DNA of 24,541 nucleotides from Salinarimonas sp051117315. GTDB lineage: Bacteria; Pseudomonadota; Alphaproteobacteria; Rhizobiales; Beijerinckiaceae. Of this stretch, positions 16,257 through 22,697 are shown one piece after another. The DNA is taken from assembly GCA_051117315.1 (NCBI GenBank), contig JBNPEA010000074.1, forward strand, positions 1 through 24,541. The letters run 5' to 3'. The notes under the pieces were generated by a model. It worked only from the letters and a program-made list of their open reading frames with translations, was not told where the DNA came from and did not search any database. Position 1 is the first letter of the stretch. Each line of letters begins with the position of its first letter. The position numbers and the translations under genes were made by a program.

Positions 16257-17341
16257 GCCGTGAGCCTCCTTTCCGTGTTCTCCCGCGGGGAACGCGCGCC
16301 GGCGCGCAGGAAGTCCTCGGTCTCGAGCCAGCGGGCGAGATCGGCGAGGCCGTCCCGCCAGCCGGTGCGCGCGCGCCAGCCCAGCGCGGCTTCGAGCCGG
16401 CGCGTGTCGGCGACGAACCAGAGCTGGTCGCCCGGCCGCCAGGCGGCGCGCTCCAGGCGCACGGGTCCGGCCACGTCCTCGATCGCGCCGAGGACGGCGC
16501 GCAGGCTCACCGCGTTCGACGGCCCGCCGCCGAGGTTGAAGACCTGCCCCGACACCGTATCGATGCCCGCGAGCGCGGCGCGATAGGCGGCCACCGCGTC
16601 CGAGACGTGCAGCACGTCGCGCACCTGCTGGCCGTCCCCGAACAGGGTGATCGGCTCGCCGCGCAGCGCCCGGATGAGGAAATGCGCGACCCAGCCCTGG
16701 TCCTCGGTGCCGAACTGGCGCGGGCCGTAGACGCAGCTCATCCGCATCACCGCCGTGCGCAGGCCGAACGAGCGGGCGTAGTCGAGCACGTACTGGTCGG
16801 CGACGCCTTTGGAGCAGCCGTAGGGCGTGTGGAACGACAAAGGCCGGCCCTCGCCCACGCCGTGGGCCGCGATCTCCGGATCCACCGGCGCGTAGCCGCG
16901 TGCGCCCTCCCGCATGGCGAGATCGGCGAGGTCGCCGTAGACCTTGTTCGTCGAGGCGAACAGCACCGGCGCGCGCGGGTTCGCCCGGCGCACCGCCTCG
17001 AGCAGCGCGAGCGTGCCGGCGGCGTTGACGGAGAAGTCCTCCACCGGGTCCGCGAGCGAGGTCGTCACCGCCACCTGGGCGGCGAGATGCACGACGCCGC
17101 GCGCACCGGCGACCGCGGTCTCCAGCGCCGGGCCGTCGCGCACGTCGACCTTCAGGTGGCGCACGCGCGCGCCGTGGCGCGCCTGGAGCCAGGCCAGGTT
17201 CGCCTCGACGCCCGGCCGCGCCAGCGAGTCGACGATCGTCACCCGCGCGCCCTCGGCGAGCCAGCTCTCGGCGAGGTTCGCGCCGATGAAGCCCGCGCCG
17301 CCCACGACGACGACGGGTGCGTCGCTGGCGCCGCCGCTCAT
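16253..17341 (-). CDS. Nucleotide-sugar epimerase, CDP-paratose 2-epimerase-like
   Basis: 362 residues, extended SDR fold. NAD site VVGGAGFIGANLAE at about 12-25; catalytic S130/T131 in FASTNKVYGD; Y174 and K178 in TPYGCSKG. STNKVYGD together with LFGDGQQVRDVLHVSDAV is typical of the group containing CDP-paratose (tyvelose) 2-epimerase, which inverts C2 of a CDP-dideoxyhexose. No CDP-hexose synthetase or dehydratase is in the window, so the real substrate may be another nucleotide sugar made elsewhere. Overlaps of 4 bases with both neighbours place it firmly in the operon. The tail after about residue 345 is variable and Arg-rich. Confidence 0.8.
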   Translation of the reverse strand: MSGGASDAPVVVVGGAGFIGANLAESWLAEGARVTIVDSLARPGVEANLAWLQARHGARVRHLKVDVRDGPALETAVAGARGVVHLAAQVAVTTSLADPVEDFSVNAAGTLALLEAVRRANPRAPVLFASTNKVYGDLADLAMREGARGYAPVDPEIAAHGVGEGRPLSFHTPYGCSKGVADQYVLDYARSFGLRTAVMRMSCVYGPRQFGTEDQGWVAHFLIRALRGEPITLFGDGQQVRDVLHVSDAVAAYRAALAGIDTVSGQVFNLGGGPSNAVSLRAVLGAIEDVAGPVRLERAAWRPGDQLWFVADTRRLEAALGWRARTGWRDGLADLARWLETEDFLRAGARSPRENTERRLTA

Positions 17342-18453
17342 GTCACGAGCCCCCGCGCCTCGAGATGGCGGCGCATCTCCGCGCCGCGATCGGGCGCCTT
17401 CTGCGAGGCGACCCAGGCGACGAGCGGGCCGAGCGACGTCTCGAGCCGATGCCGCGGCTCGAAGCCGAGGATCTCGCGGGCCTTGGCGATGTCCGCGAAG
17501 CAGTGCCGGATGTCGCCGGAGCGCGACTTGCCCAGGATCTCCGGCTCGATCCCGGCGCCCATGGCCTCGCCCAGCAGGCGGGCGACGTCGCACACCGTGT
17601 ACGCGCGCCCGGAGCCGATGTTGATCACCTCGCCGTTCGCCGCGGGCGTCTCCATGGCGAGGCGGAAGGCGCGGGCCACGTCCTCGACATGGACGAAGTC
17701 GCGCTTCTGCTGCCCGTCCTCGAAGATCGTCGGCGCCTCGCCGTTGAGGTAGCGCGCGGCGAAGTTGGCGAGCACGCCGGTGTAGGGGTTCGACAGCGCC
17801 TGACCGGGGCCGAAGACGTTGAACAGCCTCAAGCCCACGCACTCCATGCCGTAGGCCGGGCAGGCGATCATCACCGCGCGCTCCTGGGCGTACTTGCCGA
17901 GCGCGTAGATCGAGGCGAGGTCGACGGGCTTGGTCTCGTCGGTCGCGACCGGCACGAGCGCCGCGTTGCCGACCCGCGGGTCCCAGCGCCCGGCCTCGAT
18001 GGCGCGCTTGTCGCGCCGCGCATCGGCCACCCGGGTGCCATCGGGCGCGCGGTAGAAGCCCTCGCCGTAGACGCTCATCGAGGAGGCGACGACGACGCGC
18101 TCGACCGGCTCCTCGATCAGCTCCTGCAGCAGCACGGCGGTGCCGACGTCGTTGGCGCTGGTGTAGCGCTCGATCTCGTACATCGACTGGCCGACGCCCA
18201 CCTCGGCGGCGAGGTGGAACACGCCGTCGACGCCCGACAGCGCGCGGCGCACCGCGTCGGCGTCCCGCACGTCGGCATGGATGAAGTCGCAGCCCTCCGG
18301 CACCGCGGGGACGCAATTCTCCCGCACGTGGCCGTGGACCTGCTCGACGAGGCTGTCGAGGAGGCGCACCGCGTGCCCCCGCGCGACCAGCTCCGCGGCG
18401 AGCGCGCGGCCGATGAAGCCCATGCCGCCGGTGATCAGGTAGGTCTTCGTCAT
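17338..18453 (-). CDS. Nucleotide-sugar epimerase, dTDP-L-rhamnose 4-epimerase-like
   Basis: 371 residues, extended SDR and first gene of the glycan operon. The NAD site is TGGMGFIGRALAAEL (about 8-22), the serine is in ASSMSVYGEGFY (about 123-134), and the pair Y183/K187 is in SIYALGKYAQE. An insertion of about 40 residues after YGEGFY and the AAEVGVGQSMYEI and FNVFGPGQALSNPYTG segments match the WbiB-like dTDP-L-rhamnose 4-epimerases, which make dTDP-6-deoxy-L-talose. As far as I recall, relatives carry Cys pairs in the insertion; none are present here. The ATG follows AGGGAGCG. Upstream lie two tandem EcfG-type promoters. A different 4-epimerase specificity cannot be excluded. Confidence 0.8.
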   Translation of the reverse strand: MTKTYLITGGMGFIGRALAAELVARGHAVRLLDSLVEQVHGHVRENCVPAVPEGCDFIHADVRDADAVRRALSGVDGVFHLAAEVGVGQSMYEIERYTSANDVGTAVLLQELIEEPVERVVVASSMSVYGEGFYRAPDGTRVADARRDKRAIEAGRWDPRVGNAALVPVATDETKPVDLASIYALGKYAQERAVMIACPAYGMECVGLRLFNVFGPGQALSNPYTGVLANFAARYLNGEAPTIFEDGQQKRDFVHVEDVARAFRLAMETPAANGEVINIGSGRAYTVCDVARLLGEAMGAGIEPEILGKSRSGDIRHCFADIAKAREILGFEPRHRLETSLGPLVAWVASQKAPDRGAEMRRHLEARGLVT

Positions 18454-18520
18454 GAACGCTCCCTGGGAGGCCCGGCCGCCGGCACGGCGCGAGCAGGGGG
18501 AAGAAGAAGATGCTCGGGCG

Positions 18521-18545
18521 AACGTGTCGCCGGGTCGGCGGTTCC
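18521..18545 (-). promoter_or_regulatory. Proximal EcfG-type promoter of the glycan operon
   Basis: On the minus strand: GGAAC (18545-18541), a 16-base spacer, CGTT (18524-18521). This is an exact match to GGAAC-N16/17-CGTT, the published consensus of alphaproteobacterial general stress sigma factors (EcfG). Transcription would start near 18513, giving a leader of about 60 bases to the ATG at 18453. Confidence 0.72.
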
Positions 18546-18552
18546 GCCCGGC

Positions 18553-18577
18553 AACGCGAAAAGGCGGGAGCCGTTCC
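18553..18577 (-). promoter_or_regulatory. Distal EcfG-type promoter of the glycan operon
   Basis: On the minus strand: GGAAC (18577-18573), a 16-base spacer, CGTT (18556-18553). This is a second exact match, 32 bases upstream of the first (three helical turns) and in the same direction, giving a leader of about 90 bases. Nothing in the intervening DNA looks coding. Confidence 0.72.
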
Positions 18578-18614
18578 TAGGACCGCCGTCGTGCGGGGAA
18601 GGAAGGCTCGCGGG

Positions 18615-18639
18615 CCTGCGCGTGCGGCGCACGCGCAGG
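18615..18639. repeat. Perfect 25-bp palindrome between divergent genes
   Basis: CCTGCGCGTGCG, a single G, then CGCACGCGCAGG: 12-bp perfect arms. It lies 38 bases upstream of the distal EcfG element and 78 bases before the start of the small gene at 18717. There is no T-run on either side, so an operator or a structural element is more likely than a terminator. Confidence 0.55.
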
Positions 18640-18716
18640 ACGGTGCGATTCGACTCCGCCTGCCGGAGCCCCTAGATTCCGTGGCGTGTCCCGGCTCCCG
18701 CAGGAGGCGAATTCCC

Positions 18717-18995
18717 ATGGCGCGCACGCCGCGCACCCCCGCCGATCTCGCCCGGCGCTTCGGCGCGCGGGCGGCGGAGCGTGCGGGCGAGCGCGGCGAG
18801 GCCACGAGCGTCGCCTATGGCGACGCCTTCGCCCGCCAGACCTATCGGCTGCCCCGCGAGGAGGCGCGCGAGACCGCGCGCGACTGGTTCGCGCGCTATC
18901 CGAAGGCGGCCTACATGACCCGCGTCGAGAGCTGGCGCGTCCTCGACGACGGGCTGATCGAGTTCACCATGCGCCGGCTCCCCACCGCGGACTGA
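18717..18995 (+). CDS. Small conserved-looking protein of unknown function
   Basis: 92 residues from the ATG at 18717, which has a strong AGGAGG 9 bases upstream. The open frame extends further upstream, but the ribosome site decides this start. The protein is cytoplasmic and basic. The N-terminus is Arg/Ala-rich, the middle carries YGDAFARQTYRLPREEARETARDWFARYPKAAYMTRVESWRV, and the end, LDDGLIEFTMRRL, looks like a beta strand. The AARDWF-YPKAAYMT part reads like a real folded domain. I do not recognise the family. It is divergent from the glycan operon and its stop lies 25 bases from the stop of the convergent rluD-like gene. Confidence 0.68.
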   Translation: MARTPRTPADLARRFGARAAERAGERGEATSVAYGDAFARQTYRLPREEARETARDWFARYPKAAYMTRVESWRVLDDGLIEFTMRRLPTAD

Positions 18996-19020
18996 AGACG
19001 GCGGTCCTGACCCGGCCGTC

Positions 19021-20139
19021 TCACCCGGCCTCCAGCGCCGCCACGAGGCGGGCGAGATCGGCGGGGAGCGCGCTCTCGAAGAGCTTGGTCTCCCCCGTGC
19101 GCGGATGGGCGAAGCCGAGCACGGCGGCGTGCAGCGCCTGCCGGCCCAGCGCCTCGAGCGCGATGCGGGCCTCCTCGGGGAGCCGAGCGGCCTTGGTGCG
19201 GAAGCCCGCGCCGTAGAGCGCGTCCCCCAGCAGCGGATGCCCGGCATGAGCCATGTGCACGCGGATCTGGTGGGTGCGCCCGGTCTCCAGCGCACAACGC
19301 ACCCGCGTCGCGATCGGCGTGCCGTCCGAGCCGGCGTAGGTCTCCTCGACCTGCCAATGGGTGATCGCCTCGCGCCCCTTGGCGGCGGGCACGACGGCCA
19401 TCTTCTCGCGATTGACGTGGCTGCGCCCGATCGGCGCGTCGATCGTCCCGTGCGGCCGCCCCGGCGTGCCCCAGACGAGGGCGACGTACTCGCGCTCCAG
19501 CGGCCCGGTTCGGCCGTGGTCGGCGAACTGCGCGGCGAGCGCCTTGTGGGCGGCGTCCGTCTTGGCCACGACGAGCAGCCCGGACGTGTCCTTGTCGAGC
19601 CGGTGCACGATCCCCGGCCGGCGCACGCCGCCGATGCCCGAGAGGCTGTCCCCGCAATGGGCCAGGAGCGCGTTGACGAGCGTGCCGGTCTCGTGGCCGG
19701 CGGCGGGGTGCACGACGAGGCCGGCGGGCTTGTCGATCACGACGAGATCGTCGTCCTCGTGCACGATCGCGAGCGGGATCGCCTCCGGCTCCGGCTCGGC
19801 CGGCAGGGGAGGGGGCACGACCAGGGCGAGCGCGGCACCGTCGGGGACCTTGGCGGAGGGGTTCGCCACCGCGCGCCCGCCGAGGCTGGCATGGCCCTCC
19901 CGGATGAGGTCCTGCACCCGCGCCCGCGACAGGTCGGGGAAGGCGCGGGCGAGCACGCGGTCGAGCCGCTCCGCCGGCCCCTCGTGCGTATGCGCGCGCC
20001 GCTCCTCGCCGATCGGCTCCGCCGCCGTGACGATCTCCTCGACGATCTCCTCGACGATCTCTTCGACCATGTCCTGGTCCACCATCCGCGCCTCGATCCC
20101 CGCGTCCTCGAACGCGGAGCTCTCGTTTTCCTTGCCCTG
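19021..20139 (-). CDS. rluD: RluD-type large-subunit rRNA pseudouridine synthase
   Basis: 372 residues from a GTG at 20139 with AGGA upstream. An upstream GTG at 20196 gives 391 residues but lacks a ribosome site and runs through two palindromes, so I prefer the shorter form; the ATG at 20085 is also possible. Domains: a non-conserved acidic N-terminal extension with three EEIV repeats, an S4 RNA-binding domain starting at ERLDRVLARAFPDLSRARVQDLI, and the pseudouridine synthase core with catalytic Asp in HRLDKDTSGLLVVAK, then TGRTHQIRVHMAHAGHPLLGD. RluD makes the pseudouridines of helix 69 in 23S rRNA. RluC-like or RluA-like specificity is possible, but the full S4-plus-catalytic plan fits RluD best. 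Confidence 0.9.
   Translation of the reverse strand, partial: QGKENESSAFEDAGIEARMVDQDMVEEIVEEIVEEIVTAAEPIGEERRAHTHEGPAERLDRVLARAFPDLSRARVQDLIREGHASLGGRAVANPSAKVPDGAALALVVPPPLPAEPEPEAIPLAIVHEDDDLVVIDKPAGLVVHPAAGHETGTLVNALLAHCGDSLSGIGGVRRPGIVHRLDKDTSGLLVVAKTDAAHKALAAQFADHGRTGPLEREYVALVWGTPGRPHGTIDAPIGRSHVNREKMAVVPAAKGREAITHWQVEETYAGSDGTPIATRVRCALETGRTHQIRVHMAHAGHPLLGDALYGAGFRTKAARLPEEARIALEALGRQALHAAVLGFAHPRTGETKLFESALPADLARLVAALEAG
20029..20064 (-). repeat. Three 12-bp tandem repeats inside the rluD-like gene
   Basis: GACGATCTCCTC twice, then GACGATCTCTTC, in direct tandem on the plus strand. On the coding strand each unit encodes Glu-Glu-Ile-Val. The length is a multiple of 3, so copy-number change would keep the reading frame. 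Confidence 0.85.
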
Positions 20140-20159
20140 CACCAATCGTCCTCGCCTTG

Positions 20160-20190
20160 CGGGCCGTCGGCCCGAGAAATTTCGCGAAAT
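20160..20190. repeat. Two adjacent perfect palindromes upstream of the rluD-like gene
   Basis: CGGGCCG-T-CGGCCCG (20160-20174) and ATTTCGCGAAAT (20179-20190), four bases apart. They lie 21-51 bases upstream of the preferred GTG at 20139. Their presence argues that this stretch is leader or operator DNA and not coding. Confidence 0.55.
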
Positions 20191-20204
20191 CGTCACCGGG
20201 GGGC

Positions 20205-20233
20205 TTGTGCCGCCCGCGAGGCCTGGATATACG
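20205..20233 (+). promoter_or_regulatory. Probable sigma70 promoter of tRNA-Glu
   Basis: TTGTGC at 20205-20210, a 17-base spacer, and TATACG at 20228-20233, ending 19 bases before the tRNA 5' end. It matches the position and spacing of a vegetative promoter with fair -35 and -10 boxes. Confidence 0.5.
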
Positions 20234-20252
20234 AACGGCCTCGCGCCGGCCA

Positions 20253-20328
20253 GCTCCCTTCGTCTAGTGGCCTAGGACGTCGCCCTCTCACGGCGAAAAC
20301 AGGGGTTCGAGTCCCCTAGGGAGCGCCA
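20253..20328 (+). tRNA. tRNA-Glu (anticodon CTC)
   Basis: The acceptor stem GCTCCCT pairs perfectly with AGGGAGC. The anticodon stem TCGCC/GGCGA (20280-20284 and 20292-20296) is perfect around the loop CTCTCAC with anticodon CTC at 20287-20289. The T arm AGGGG-TTCGAGT-CCCCT is perfect, followed by a discriminator G and an encoded CCA. It reads GAG codons. An integrase gene begins within 40 bases of the 3' end, which is the usual arrangement when a tRNA gene serves as attachment site. Confidence 0.96.
20301..20328 (+). other. Presumed attachment site (att) in the tRNA 3' end
   Basis: The 3' part of tRNA-Glu (T arm to CCA) directly precedes the integrase gene. Tyrosine recombinases of tRNA-borne elements usually cross over here. 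I looked for a second copy of this 3' end downstream to 24541 and found none, so the other attachment site would lie outside the window. Confidence 0.4.
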
Positions 20329-20365
20329 CTCCCACCCATCGGGTGGACAAAGCGCTTGTTTTTCA

Positions 20366-22180
20366 ATGTCAGCAGGCCCGTCGGCCGGGTTGCTTCCCGG
20401 CCGGATGCATAACATCATGCATAACATGGCTGCTGACGACATGATCGCGAACCACATCACGCTACGCAACGGCGTATGCCAGTATGTCCGGCGCGTCCCT
20501 GAGGACCTGCGCGACGCCTTCCCGTTCGCCCGCGTCCAGAAGAGCCTCGGCACCCGCGACAAGCGCGCCGCTCGCCAAGCAGCGCTTGCTCTCGACCAGG
20601 AGTGGGATCGGCGGTTCGCCGAGGCCCGGCGGCGTCGAGGACTCGCCACCGATGCTGCCGGTGACCTCGCTGCAATCGACACGACCCGTTGGACTTGGCC
20701 CGATTGGGAAGCGCTCGCTCGCTGGTTCGAGGCGACGCTCATCGAGGAGGACTGGCGCGCCCGTCTGTCGCTGGTCCAAGGCCGCCTGTTTACCTCCGAA
20801 GCCGATCTCAGTGCGCTTCCCTGGCGCGAAGATGCCGTGGTTAAAGAGCACATAAATCGCGGCCGGGCCCTTTCGGCTATGGCCGTGGCCACCTATGCGG
20901 AGGATCGCTTCTCGTTCGTGCAGAGCCACGTCCGAGGGCTTGGCGTATCGCTCTCGCGCACGATGGATTACTTCGAACGGTTCATGGCTGCATGCCTCAC
21001 GGCAGAGTTGGCCTACCTAGAGGTATTTCGCCTGCGGGAGAGCCGCAAAGGTGGCATTCGCCAAGTTCACCCGGATGCCATCACTGGCCCGTGGCGGCGC
21101 GTTTCATCGGAGAGCAGCAATGTCGTACCCCTGTCGGCTCCGCCGGCGCCCGCGCCGGGGAGCCCGTCGACACGCGTCGGCAAGACGCTGGCTGATTGTC
21201 GGGCTAAGTGGATCGAGAACCGCGACAAGGTAAAGAAGCAGGTTCGCCCGGAGTACCTCCGCGAGATGGATCAGACCATCGCCCTGTTCCAGGCCCACGC
21301 AGGGGTAACGGACATCGGCGAGATCCGCCGTCGGCACGTTCTAGCCTACCGTGATCATCTGGGGTCGGCGACGGACTACAAATTTCAGACTATCAACAAG
21401 AAGATTGGTTTCATCTCCAGCCTCATGAGCACAGGCCTTAACGCGGGCTGGACCGAGACGAGCTTAGGTGGCGATCTCTTCCTCGAGGTCCCGGAGGACG
21501 AGGATCACCGCGAGCCCTACAGCGCGGAGCACATCGATGCGATCTTCGCCCACCCGATCTTCACCGCCGGCCACCGGTTCAAGCGAGCGAAAGCCTGCGG
21601 CGAACTACAGTTCTGGCTGCCGCTGATCGCGTGCCTACACGGCATGATATCGTCGGAGATCCTGCAACTCGGGCCGGACACTGTCATGCCGCATCCTGAT
21701 GCGCCAGACTTGCTCTGTTTCGTGGTCACGAACGCCGGTGACCGACGGGTCAAGTCGCTTGCCCGTAAGCGGTGGGTGCCGATCCGCCGTGAACTGCTCG
21801 ACCTCGGGCTCTCGGAGTTGCTCGACGCTGCTTGCGCCGAGAAACGTCGCTTCATCTGGCCTGCGATGACGCAGCATGGAGAGAATGTCACGCGCGTATC
21901 GGGCTATTTCTCCTCGTTCTGGGCATCGTTCACGCGCAAAGAGCTCGAAATAGAGGCTGAAGGGACGAGCCTCTACTCGTTCCGGCACGCCTTTCAGGAC
22001 AGGCTTTCACAGGCCGGGCGGCCCGACGAGGTGAAGAAAGCGCTCATGGGCCACACGGAAGGGGGCATGACCGGTCGATATGGTACGAAGAAGAAGCCGA
22101 GAGTGGTAAATATAGCTGAAATAAACGACGCGGTTCAGTCGCTCTCTTGGCCCTTCTTGAGCCTAGTGCGAGGGGTCTGA
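20366..22180 (+). CDS. Tyrosine recombinase (phage-type integrase), active site altered
   Basis: 604 residues if started at 20366; ATGs at 20405, 20426 and 20441 are alternatives and none has a clear ribosome site. The N-terminal stretch HITLRNGVCQYVRRVPEDLRDAF is the small domain common to many proteobacterial tRNA-site integrases, followed by a SAM-like core-binding domain (about 275-360) and a catalytic domain (about 385-595). Visible active-site residues: R540 and H541 in YSFRHAF, H563 in MGHTEGG, nucleophile Y572 in GRYG. The first catalytic arginine, expected in the 'G-R-SE' motif, is Ile428 (codon ATA) in HGMISSEILQL, and the first His of HxxR is Tyr537. The protein may therefore be weak or inactive. 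It points away from the tRNA into the element. Confidence 0.85.
   Translation: MSAGPSAGLLPGRMHNIMHNMAADDMIANHITLRNGVCQYVRRVPEDLRDAFPFARVQKSLGTRDKRAARQAALALDQEWDRRFAEARRRRGLATDAAGDLAAIDTTRWTWPDWEALARWFEATLIEEDWRARLSLVQGRLFTSEADLSALPWREDAVVKEHINRGRALSAMAVATYAEDRFSFVQSHVRGLGVSLSRTMDYFERFMAACLTAELAYLEVFRLRESRKGGIRQVHPDAITGPWRRVSSESSNVVPLSAPPAPAPGSPSTRVGKTLADCRAKWIENRDKVKKQVRPEYLREMDQTIALFQAHAGVTDIGEIRRRHVLAYRDHLGSATDYKFQTINKKIGFISSLMSTGLNAGWTETSLGGDLFLEVPEDEDHREPYSAEHIDAIFAHPIFTAGHRFKRAKACGELQFWLPLIACLHGMISSEILQLGPDTVMPHPDAPDLLCFVVTNAGDRRVKSLARKRWVPIRRELLDLGLSELLDAACAEKRRFIWPAMTQHGENVTRVSGYFSSFWASFTRKELEIEAEGTSLYSFRHAFQDRLSQAGRPDEVKKALMGHTEGGMTGRYGTKKKPRVVNIAEINDAVQSLSWPFLSLVRGV
20405..20428 (+). 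repeat. Two 12-bp tandem repeats with ATGCAT palindrome
   Basis: ATGCATAACATC followed directly by ATGCATAACATG. They lie 77 bases after the tRNA end and in the 5' part of the integrase frame. They may be arm-type or regulatory binding sites of the recombinase; two possible ATG starts are contained in them. Confidence 0.6.
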
Positions 22181-22292
22181 GACTGCTTGTACCCCACTCC
22201 TCGTTTTCTCCCGTCGGACTTTGGGCCGACCGAACGTGTATATGTTGGGTTGAACGGGAGAGGCTCCGGTGTCTCCTTCGGGCGCGCTCGTA

Positions 22293-22697
22293 TCACCGCA
22301 CGGGCATCGTGCCAACGGAGCTGGAGAAAAGCGCGGACAGCTCGCGCTGCAGCTTCGCCTCGTCGAGTGGCTTCCTCAACATGGGTCCATTCCTCAGCGA
22401 TCCGGTAAGCTGGCCTCGTTCATATGCGGTGACGACGATGAAGGGGCGTCCACGCTCGGCGAGCGCCTCGGCGACCGGCTCGGAGGTTCCGCCGATCAGG
22501 TTGACATCCAGGATGGCGCCATCCGGCAGGTCGTTCTCGACCACCTCCAGCGCGGCCGCGGCGGTTCCGACCGGCCCGAGCACCGTGCAGCCCCACCGTT
22601 CGAGGATGTCCAGCATGTCGAGCGCGATCAGCCGTTCGTCCTCTACGATCAGGATACGCCGACCCGCCAGCTCGCGGTGCAGTTCGTTTGACGTCAT
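22293..22697 (-). CDS. Single-domain response regulator paired with HWE kinase
   Basis: 134 residues from the ATG at 22697, which overlaps the kinase stop as ATGA; the longer open frame starting at 22862 lies inside the kinase gene and is rejected. A single receiver: E19/D20 in LIVEDERLIALDM, phosphoacceptor D64 in AILDVNLIGG, T90 in IVVTAY, K109 in MLRKPL. There is no output domain. Such receivers are common partners of HWE kinases and can act as phosphate sinks or as intermediates in stress phosphorelays. It should be the target of the kinase encoded just upstream. It converges on the integrase gene with a 112-base gap. Confidence 0.88.
   Translation of the reverse strand: MTSNELHRELAGRRILIVEDERLIALDMLDILERWGCTVLGPVGTAAAALEVVENDLPDGAILDVNLIGGTSEPVAEALAERGRPFIVVTAYERGQLTGSLRNGPMLRKPLDEAKLQRELSALFSSSVGTMPVR

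Larger units (their letters stand above)
20329..22180 (+). mobile_element. Left end of a putative tRNA-integrated element
   Basis: An integrase gene adjacent to a tRNA 3' end, with visibly lower GC and less biased codon use (ATA, TTA, AAA, TAT are frequent) than the flanking genes at 1-20200. Genes beyond 22180 could also belong to the element; its right end is not seen. Confidence 0.5.

Noticed and set aside
18454..18716. Possible cobalamin riboswitch ahead of the B12 radical SAM operon
   Set aside because: No B12-box-like sequence or matching fold seen; the leader is short if the EcfG promoters are used.
20139..20196. Longer rluD start at the GTG of 20196
   Set aside because: No ribosome binding site, and two perfect palindromes fall in the added segment; kept only as an alternative.
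22213..22230. Weak 5-bp stem between the convergent integrase and receiver genes
   Set aside because: Short stem, 8-base loop and no T-run; not distinguishable from chance.
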